A DNA stretch of 43,396 bases from Candidatus Enterousia avistercoris (GTDB lineage: Bacteria; Pseudomonadota; Alphaproteobacteria; Rs-D84). Location of the stretch: contig JADINC010000049.1 in NCBI GenBank assembly GCA_017694255.1, positions 1 to 43,396 on the forward strand, read 5' to 3'. Below, piece by piece: positions 39,198-43,396 of the stretch (within the stretch, counting starts at the first letter, position 1; each line of letters opens with the position of its first letter). The translations under genes and the position numbers were made by a program. The notes under the pieces are model-generated. The model saw only the letters and a program-made list of their open reading frames with translations. It was not told the DNA's origin and did not search any database.

Positions 39198-40133
39198 ATG
39201 GCATTGCCAAATATATCAAAGGCACGAAGCTTCTGGGCAAAAACAATAACTTGTTGGATTCCGTTTAAAACCTGGCGCAAGGCTTTACGTGGTATTATTT
39301 TAATGGGAATTTGCAATTATATTCGGGTATTGCGCAACGATAAAAAAACGACTTTCCCGCACGAGTTAACAATTGCCGCCATCATGAAGAACGAAGGACC
39401 GTATTTAAAAGAATGGCTGGATTTTCATATTTTGGTTGGTGTAGAAAAATTTTATCTGTATGACAATGAATCAACCGACAATACACGCGACATATTGGCG
39501 CCGTATATAGCGCGCGGCATTGTTGAATATACATATTTCCCAGGCACAAAACAGCAAACACCGGCCTATATCGATGCGTTAAATCGTTTTGCAAATGATA
39601 CGCGTTGGATGGCTGTAATTGATTTGGACGAATTTATTGTCCCTGTTCATACGAAAACGATTACAGAACTGTTGTATACATTGCCGCGTAATTTTGGCGC
39701 GCTGGTTATAACATGGATGATGTACGGATCATCTGGCCATGTTCATGCCCCAGATGGTCTGGTTATTGAAAATTACAAATATCGCGCGAACAGCACCAGA
39801 AAATCTGGGTGCAAATCGATTGTTAATCCGCGTTTAGTTGTATCTTGGCATAATCCGCATATAAATGCGGTTGCGGGATTCCTGGTTGATGAAAATGGGC
39901 GTCATTTGGGGCGTATAGACCAGACTTATAACCCGCCATCGCACGATAAAATTCGTTGTAATCATTATGTTACAAAATCGTTTGATGAATTTCGAACGCG
40001 CTGTGCCAAGGGCAGTGCTGGCGGCAATACTGCCAAGAAAGCCTGGACCCGTGAAAAATTTGATGCCCTGGACACAAATGACATCTATGACAATATTATG
40101 GACAAATATGTTTCGCAATTAAAAGAACAATAA
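39198..40133 (+). CDS. GT92-like (DUF23) glycosyltransferase
   Basis: A 311-residue glycosyltransferase with a GT-A fold. ELTIAAIMKNEGPYLKEWLD is followed by GVEKFYLYDNESTDNT and the metal-binding VIDLDEFIVP (DxD-like). CNHYVTKSFDEF lies near the C-terminus. The pattern matches the DUF23/GT92 group, whose bacterial members decorate LPS or capsule. The N-terminal ITCWIPFKTWRKALRG resembles the start of the LicA-like kinase at 33.4 kb. I chose the ATG at 39198 because GGGGG lies seven bases upstream; longer in-frame starts lack a ribosome site. Confidence 0.78.
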   Translation: MALPNISKARSFWAKTITCWIPFKTWRKALRGIILMGICNYIRVLRNDKKTTFPHELTIAAIMKNEGPYLKEWLDFHILVGVEKFYLYDNESTDNTRDILAPYIARGIVEYTYFPGTKQQTPAYIDALNRFANDTRWMAVIDLDEFIVPVHTKTITELLYTLPRNFGALVITWMMYGSSGHVHAPDGLVIENYKYRANSTRKSGCKSIVNPRLVVSWHNPHINAVAGFLVDENGRHLGRIDQTYNPPSHDKIRCNHYVTKSFDEFRTRCAKGSAGGNTAKKAWTREKFDALDTNDIYDNIMDKYVSQLKEQ

Positions 40134-40137
40134 AAAA

Positions 40138-40165
40138 CGCCGCCGGTTTCCCGGCGGTGTTTCCG
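40138..40165 (+). terminator. Intrinsic terminator of the glycosyltransferase
   Basis: CGCCGCCGG / CCGGCGGTG stem with loop TTTC and a short T-tract. Confidence 0.7.
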
Positions 40166-40470
40166 AATGCCCCGAAAGGAAGGAAAGGAGAAAAAAGAAA
40201 TTGGGCATTCTAAACCAAGTTTTGGGGCCCAGAGTCCAGAGGAGAGAGAATGTAGGAGGGAGTCTGAATCCCTGAACCCCATGGGGCTTTCACCCCGTCG
40301 CCGGGGTGTTCCCCCTTTGACGAATCGAAATGTAATACATTTTATTTAATTTGTCAAGTATTTTGTCAAAAATAATTTTTGTGTATATTTTTCTGTCGAT
40401 TTTTTGCTGGGTTTATAGGAAATCGTCCTTGTTGCGTGTGTATGGTTATGTGGAATAAAATCAATATCAG
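40163..40470. other. Purine-rich structured spacer
   Basis: No gene is supported in this stretch. An 8-bp perfect inverted repeat GAATGCCC (about 40164-40171) / GGGCATTC (about 40203-40210) encloses a purine-rich loop. A second purine-rich tract with AGAGGAGAGAG and AGGAGGGAG follows, then two hairpins (ACCCC/GGGGC and CACCCC/GGGGTG, about 40276-40310). The rest is AT-rich. It could be a regulatory RNA or a dispersed element. Confidence 0.4.
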
Positions 40471-40501
40471 ACAGAATACTTATCTACAGATTGTATTCTG
40501 T
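40471..40501. promoter_or_regulatory. Dyad operator in front of XRE regulator 2
   Basis: A perfect 9-bp inverted repeat ACAGAATAC (40471-40479) / GTATTCTGT (40493-40501) with a 13-base centre. A TATAAA -10-like box (40501-40506) follows directly, and the ATG lies 25 bases downstream. This is the layout of an autoregulated phage-type repressor. Confidence 0.6.
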
Positions 40502-40525
40502 ATAAATAACAAGGGAGAGAGAAGC

Positions 40526-40771
40526 ATGACACATGATGATGTTTGGCGCGCAATAGAGCGCTTTGCCACAGAACACGGGATGTCTTGTTCGGGTTTGGCG
40601 AAATGCAGTGGTCTGGACCCAACGACATTTAATAAAAGCAAACGTTGGTCCAAAGAAGGCCAGCCACGTTGGCCATCAACCAACAGTATTTCAAAAATAT
40701 TATCGTCAACCGGTGCCAGTATCCAGGATTTTACCAAATTCATAGAACCACATGGCAAAGACCGGGAATGA
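40526..40771 (+). CDS. Orphan XRE-type HTH regulator 2
   Basis: An 81-residue helix-turn-helix protein. EHGMSCSGLAKCSGLDPTTF and NKSKRWSKEG cover the DNA-binding helices, followed by WPSTNSISKILSSTGAS. It is a paralog of the protein at 26920-27150 and, like it, lacks the C-terminal peptidase of S24 repressors. The ribosome site AAGGGAGAGAGAAGC is unusually close to that of oleate hydratase (AAGGGAGAGAGAATT). It is closed by an intrinsic terminator. Confidence 0.8.
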   Translation: MTHDDVWRAIERFATEHGMSCSGLAKCSGLDPTTFNKSKRWSKEGQPRWPSTNSISKILSSTGASIQDFTKFIEPHGKDRE

Positions 40772-40795
40772 TTGGATGCGTAAATCAGCGCGTAA

Positions 40796-40821
40796 AACCG
40801 CGGCGATGTCCGCGGTTTTTA
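40796..40821 (+). terminator. Intrinsic terminator after XRE regulator 2
   Basis: AACCGCGG / CCGCGGTT stem with a 6-base loop and T-tract. Confidence 0.82.
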
Positions 40822-40857
40822 TTGGACAATTCTATGTTATTTTATTATTCTGGAACC

Positions 40858-41280
40858 ATGCTGGACGGTATAAAAATATTTTCATCAGATAGTGTATGGC
40901 GACAAATCTTGTCTGATTTTGGCGCGACGGTGCCAGATTCGCCTGATGGCGCGGATGTTAATTTTGATTTGTTGAATATACATCTGCCCGCGTCGGCATT
41001 GGATATAAAGACTGCAATCCAAGACGTGCTGGACGGTGATAGGTTGATAATTCGCAATATATTTGGGCATGATATTCATTTGCCTGCGATTCAGGCGCGC
41101 ATAGTAATAATGCTGTATAAATCTGGGGGCATGTCGGGTAATGATTTGCGTGTGGCACTGGGGTATGCGCCAGATGCGACAACGCACGTTGTTGATACCG
41201 CAATATACCAGCTGCGTCGAACATTCGGGCGCGAATTTATCCAGAATAACGGTGGAATATATAAAATTGGCAAATTATAA
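40858..41280 (+). CDS. Winged-helix (OmpR-type) DNA-binding protein
   Basis: A 140-residue protein whose C-terminal 75 residues match the OmpR/PhoB output domain: IHLPAIQARIVIMLYKSGG, MSGNDLRVALGYAPDATTHV, and VDTAIYQLRRTFGREF, then the final beta-hairpin NNGGIYKIGKL. The first 60 residues do not show a receiver's phospho-Asp pattern and may be a degenerate remnant. It overlaps birA by 14 bases, so the two are made together. The ATG at 40858 lies six bases after a TATTCT -10 candidate (TTGGAC at 40822-40827); an in-frame ATG at 40834 is the alternative. Confidence 0.72.
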   Translation: MLDGIKIFSSDSVWRQILSDFGATVPDSPDGADVNFDLLNIHLPASALDIKTAIQDVLDGDRLIIRNIFGHDIHLPAIQARIVIMLYKSGGMSGNDLRVALGYAPDATTHVVDTAIYQLRRTFGREFIQNNGGIYKIGKL

Positions 41281-41932
41281 ACTGGTATCATTTGATAAAA
41301 TCCCCAGTACCCAGACATATGCATTGGGATTGGTGTCGCGTGGTGCGGCACACGATCATATGATTATTATGGCAAACGCGCAATCTGCGGGGCGGGGGCG
41401 GTATCGTCGTACATGGATTTCGCATCATGGTAATTTATACGCCAGTTTTATTTTCAGCGCGGACGAACGTGATCCGCGCTTGTCGTATGTTGCCGCGGTT
41501 GCGGTTGCAGATACGTTGTTGTCTTTTGGTGTGCATGCAAAGATAAAATGGCCAAATGACATTCTGATTGATGGGAAAAAGGTTTGCGGAATATTAATTG
41601 AATATGCGGGAAATTTTGTGATTGTTGGTATTGGAATAAATATCAAGACAAATCCCACAATACCTGAATACCCAACGACCAGGCTGGATAATTATGCACA
41701 TATTGACAGAAACAGTCTGTTAAATAAATTAATGCGCAATCTGGATCGGTGGCGTTGCACAGAATTTGCCAGCGTGCGTGCCCGTTGGATGGATATGGCG
41801 GCGGGGCTGAATCGCATGGTAAAGTATCGTGGTGATATGGTTGAATTAATCGGCATAAATGAAAATGGTGCGCTGGTATTGCGCGATAAAACGCGATATA
41901 TTTTGGCATACGGCGACGAAATCAGTATGTAA
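41267..41932 (+). CDS. birA: Biotin-protein ligase without HTH domain
   Basis: A 221-residue enzyme that activates biotin and attaches it to carboxylase carrier proteins. It has the opening ANYKLVSFDKIPSTQTYA, the biotin-binding SAGRGRYRRTWIS, and KWPNDILIDGKKVCGILIE with the catalytic Lys, followed by a C-terminal SH3-like domain. It is class I: no N-terminal HTH. The start is best read as a TTG at 41267, giving MANYKLVSF, with GGTGGA ten bases upstream; a GTG at 41252 is an alternative. It overlaps the winged-helix gene. Confidence 0.9.
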   Translation: MANYKLVSFDKIPSTQTYALGLVSRGAAHDHMIIMANAQSAGRGRYRRTWISHHGNLYASFIFSADERDPRLSYVAAVAVADTLLSFGVHAKIKWPNDILIDGKKVCGILIEYAGNFVIVGIGINIKTNPTIPEYPTTRLDNYAHIDRNSLLNKLMRNLDRWRCTEFASVRARWMDMAAGLNRMVKYRGDMVELIGINENGALVLRDKTRYILAYGDEISM

Positions 41933-41943
41933 AAATTATTTTC

Positions 41944-41972
41944 TTGACTTTTTATGCAAAATGTGATACTAT
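41944..41972 (+). promoter_or_regulatory. Strong promoter of the phage-like module
   Basis: TTGACT at 41944-41949, 17 bp, TACTAT at 41967-41972. It is followed 30 and 57 bases later by two intrinsic terminators, before the first gene. Confidence 0.65.
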
Positions 41973-42000
41973 TAGATGCGTAATAAAAATGAAAAATATG

Positions 42001-42028
42001 TCCGCGTTGTGCGGATTTTTATTTTTTT
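42001..42028 (+). terminator. First tandem terminator / attenuator
   Basis: TCCGC / GCGGA stem with loop GTTGT, followed by TTTTTATTTTTTT. Confidence 0.72.
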
Positions 42029-42055
42029 CGGGCCACATTATGTGGCCCGTTTTTA
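42029..42055 (+). terminator. Second tandem terminator / attenuator
   Basis: A perfect 9-bp stem CGGGCCACA / TGTGGCCCG with loop TTA, followed by TTTTTAT. Confidence 0.8.
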
Positions 42056-42096
42056 TACAAAATAATCTGAGTTTTTTTCGTGGGGGGACAATTCGT

Positions 42097-42507
42097 ATGA
42101 ATTTAACATTAATAAAAAATCCAGATGAATCAAAATCTGTATTATATAAAATCGCCCGCATAGTATACGCAGAAACGCATGCCGTATCATTGCATTCTGT
42201 GGAAGCGTTAACATCGATGATTGCGAACAATGCGCGCGTATATGGACGGGAATATTCAGACATTGTATCAGACAATGATTTATTTGAAGTATTAACCCCC
42301 GAAAGCAAAAATCACAACTTATTATCAGTCAATGTTTCTGATGAAAAATTTCAAATGTGTCTGCGTGTGGTGACCCGCATGTTGCATGGCGCACTAGATG
42401 ATTGCTGTAATGGTGCTACGCGATTTCATCATGCTGATGAAATTCCGCAATGGGCGACATCACGCGGCTATATCGCAGATATAGACGGCATATTGTTTTA
42501 CTTGTAA
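42097..42507 (+). CDS. SleB-type cell wall hydrolase (phage-like endolysin)
   Basis: A 136-residue protein of the cell-wall hydrolase SleB (Hydrolase_2) type: LYKIARIVYAETHAVSLHSV contains the catalytic Glu in YAET. LTSMIANNARVYG follows, then CLRVVTRMLHGALDD and GATRFHHADEIPQWA with the family's G-A-x-x-F-H and P-x-W, and the end IADIDGILFYL. It has no signal peptide, as expected when a holin provides passage. GGGGGG lies nine bases before the ATG at 42097. It is the first gene of a module with a holin-like and a scaffold-like gene. Confidence 0.75.
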   Translation: MNLTLIKNPDESKSVLYKIARIVYAETHAVSLHSVEALTSMIANNARVYGREYSDIVSDNDLFEVLTPESKNHNLLSVNVSDEKFQMCLRVVTRMLHGALDDCCNGATRFHHADEIPQWATSRGYIADIDGILFYL

Positions 42508-42523
42508 ACATGGATATTAAGTT

Positions 42524-42748
42524 ATGCGAAAAATTATCAGTGGCGGTTTTATGGCCGGGCACAGAACATACGTTATTTCAGGCATTGGTATTTTATCTGC
42601 TGTTGGCGCGTATTTAGTTGGCGATACAGATATATTTACAATGTTGCAATCTGTTTTTACATTTGGCGGAATTTATTTCTTGCGCAAATCCAGCGAAACC
42701 AAAGGAAAAAAATATGAAAAACGTCCCAGAAAAATTTCTGAACAATGA
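42524..42748 (+). CDS. Holin-like small membrane protein
   Basis: A 74-residue protein with one long or two short hydrophobic helices (about 14-33, YVISGIGILSAVGAYLVG, and 38-55, FTMLQSVFTFGGIYFL) and a basic, charged tail (RKSSETKGKKYEKRPRK). Size, membrane layout and position directly after an endolysin-type gene are those of phage holins. No specific holin family is certain. The ATG at 42524 is taken; an in-frame ATG at 42551 with GGCGG upstream is possible. It overlaps the next gene by 35 bases. Confidence 0.6.
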   Translation: MRKIISGGFMAGHRTYVISGIGILSAVGAYLVGDTDIFTMLQSVFTFGGIYFLRKSSETKGKKYEKRPRKISEQ

Positions 42749-43370
42749 TGGAACATTAAATACAGATGCATTATTAAAATCATATTGTGAATTAGAAAAG
42801 AAAATCAGCAGCATGGTTTCTGTTCCAGGTGCAGATGCTGATACAGACACAGTAAAAAAATTTAATCGTGCAATTGGTGTTCCAGATTCTGCATCAGAAT
42901 ATCCAACGAATCGTTTGTTTGATGATGATGAATTACGTGAAAAATTTTTAGAAATCGGTCTGACATCAACCCAGGTTGAAAAAATTTATAACATTGCAGA
43001 AGAATTTTTATCACCTGTGTTAAATGATTTGTTTGATGTAAAAAATGAAACAAATGCAATTGCAGAATTAAAAAATTTTTTCGGCAGCACCGAAAAAATG
43101 AACGAAGCATTGCGTGCAATAAATACATTCGGACAAAAGTATTTGCCGCGCGATGCATTTGATGCGTTGTGCGCTACACCCCAGGGAATCTGTGGGGTTT
43201 ATCAGATGATGCAAACAATGGAACCATCGATTCGCATTGATGACGATGACGCAAAAAATTTATCTGATACCCAGTTGCGTCAAATGATGCGTGATCCAAA
43301 ATATTGGCGTGATTATGATCCAGAATATGTTCGTAAAATAGAAAACGGATTTAAAAAATTATATTCGTAA
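42714..43370 (+). CDS. Capsid scaffolding-like phage protein
   Basis: A 218-residue acidic, helical protein. The start FLNNDGTLNTDALLKSYCEL and EKKISSMVSVPG followed by FNRAIGVPDSASEYP matches the N-terminal signature of phage scaffold / capsid assembly proteins, in which L-L-K-S-Y-x-x-L-E-K is typical. The middle has GLTSTQVEKIYNIAEEFLSP and LKNFFGSTEKMNEALR; the end is a short basic helix, often the coat-binding part. AAAGGAAAAAAAT is its ribosome site. Portal and coat genes would be expected beyond the window. Confidence 0.68.
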   Translation: MKNVPEKFLNNDGTLNTDALLKSYCELEKKISSMVSVPGADADTDTVKKFNRAIGVPDSASEYPTNRLFDDDELREKFLEIGLTSTQVEKIYNIAEEFLSPVLNDLFDVKNETNAIAELKNFFGSTEKMNEALRAINTFGQKYLPRDAFDALCATPQGICGVYQMMQTMEPSIRIDDDDAKNLSDTQLRQMMRDPKYWRDYDPEYVRKIENGFKKLYS

Positions 43371-43396
43371 TGAAAAAAATGCACTTTCTTCTTTAC
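43370..43396 (+). CDS. Partial gene at the right edge
   Basis: An ATG overlaps the previous stop as TAATG and opens a frame (MKKMHFLLY) that runs off the window. It fits the compact phage-like gene order, but only nine codons are visible. Confidence 0.35.

Noticed and set aside
1..43396. CRISPR arrays, insertion sequences, rRNA genes
   Set aside because: No regularly spaced repeats, transposase genes or rRNA segments were seen.

Overview
The window looks like a chromosomal segment of an alphaproteobacterium with an anaerobic, probably host- or gut-associated lifestyle. The evidence is the lptE-holA pair, the coiled-coil/zapA pair, ParC, MiaA and BirA types, a class III (oxygen-sensitive) ribonucleotide reductase, an oleate hydratase, a Slam surface-lipoprotein system and scattered type IV secretion-like genes. 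Base composition is moderate, and the standard genetic code is used. I cannot assign a genus. Sigma70-like promoters (TTGA-- / 16-18 bp / TATAAT-like) can be read in front of many genes. Intrinsic terminators separate many of the transcription units.

Region 1 (1-6.3 kb): a GC-rich non-coding edge, a Nudix hydrolase, an outer-membrane beta-barrel and an HNH nuclease. Then a minus-strand operon nrdD - 61-aa glycyl-radical protein - nrdG - ogt - tag, in which the C-terminal glycyl-radical domain of NrdD is a separate gene. NrdR-box-like sites lie upstream. Region 2 (6.3-13.5 kb): acyl-CoA synthetase, two uncharacterised proteins, and the housekeeping run lptE-holA-map-radC. Region 3 (13.5-17.6 kb): a minus-strand operon of membrane proteins, one joining a VirB2/TrbC-like membrane part to a P5-like muramidase domain; the coiled-coil/zapA operon; and a second P5-like protein. 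Region 4 (17.9-24.4 kb): parC, then Slam with two divergently transcribed TbpB-like surface lipoproteins, then an intergenic repeat cluster.

Region 5 (24.4-30.7 kb): rpmG, tRNA-Leu, a 39-aa LptM-like lipoprotein, oleate hydratase, then a patch with an orphan XRE regulator, a small ADP-ribosyltransferase-like protein and a J-domain protein with MORN-like repeats, followed by tRNA-Glu, a META-like lipoprotein and tRNA-Asp with a duplicated 3' end. Region 6 (30.7-40.1 kb): gapA, miaA, a LicA-like kinase, priA, a superinfection-immunity-like protein, a VirB11/CpaF-like ATPase, lipoproteins including a lipidated trigger-factor-like PPIase, and a GT92-like glycosyltransferase. Region 7 (40.1 kb to end): a purine-rich structured spacer, a second orphan XRE regulator under a perfect dyad, a winged-helix gene overlapping birA, and the start of a phage- or GTA-like module (SleB-type hydrolase, holin-like protein, scaffold-like protein). 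That module lies behind a strong promoter followed by two tandem terminators.

Main points of interest: the split NrdD, the phage-late-promoter-like architecture at 41.9-42.1 kb, the Slam/lipoprotein locus, the paired P5-like proteins with type IV secretion-like partners, and the many start codons placed only 6-10 bases after a -10 box, suggesting frequent leaderless transcripts.
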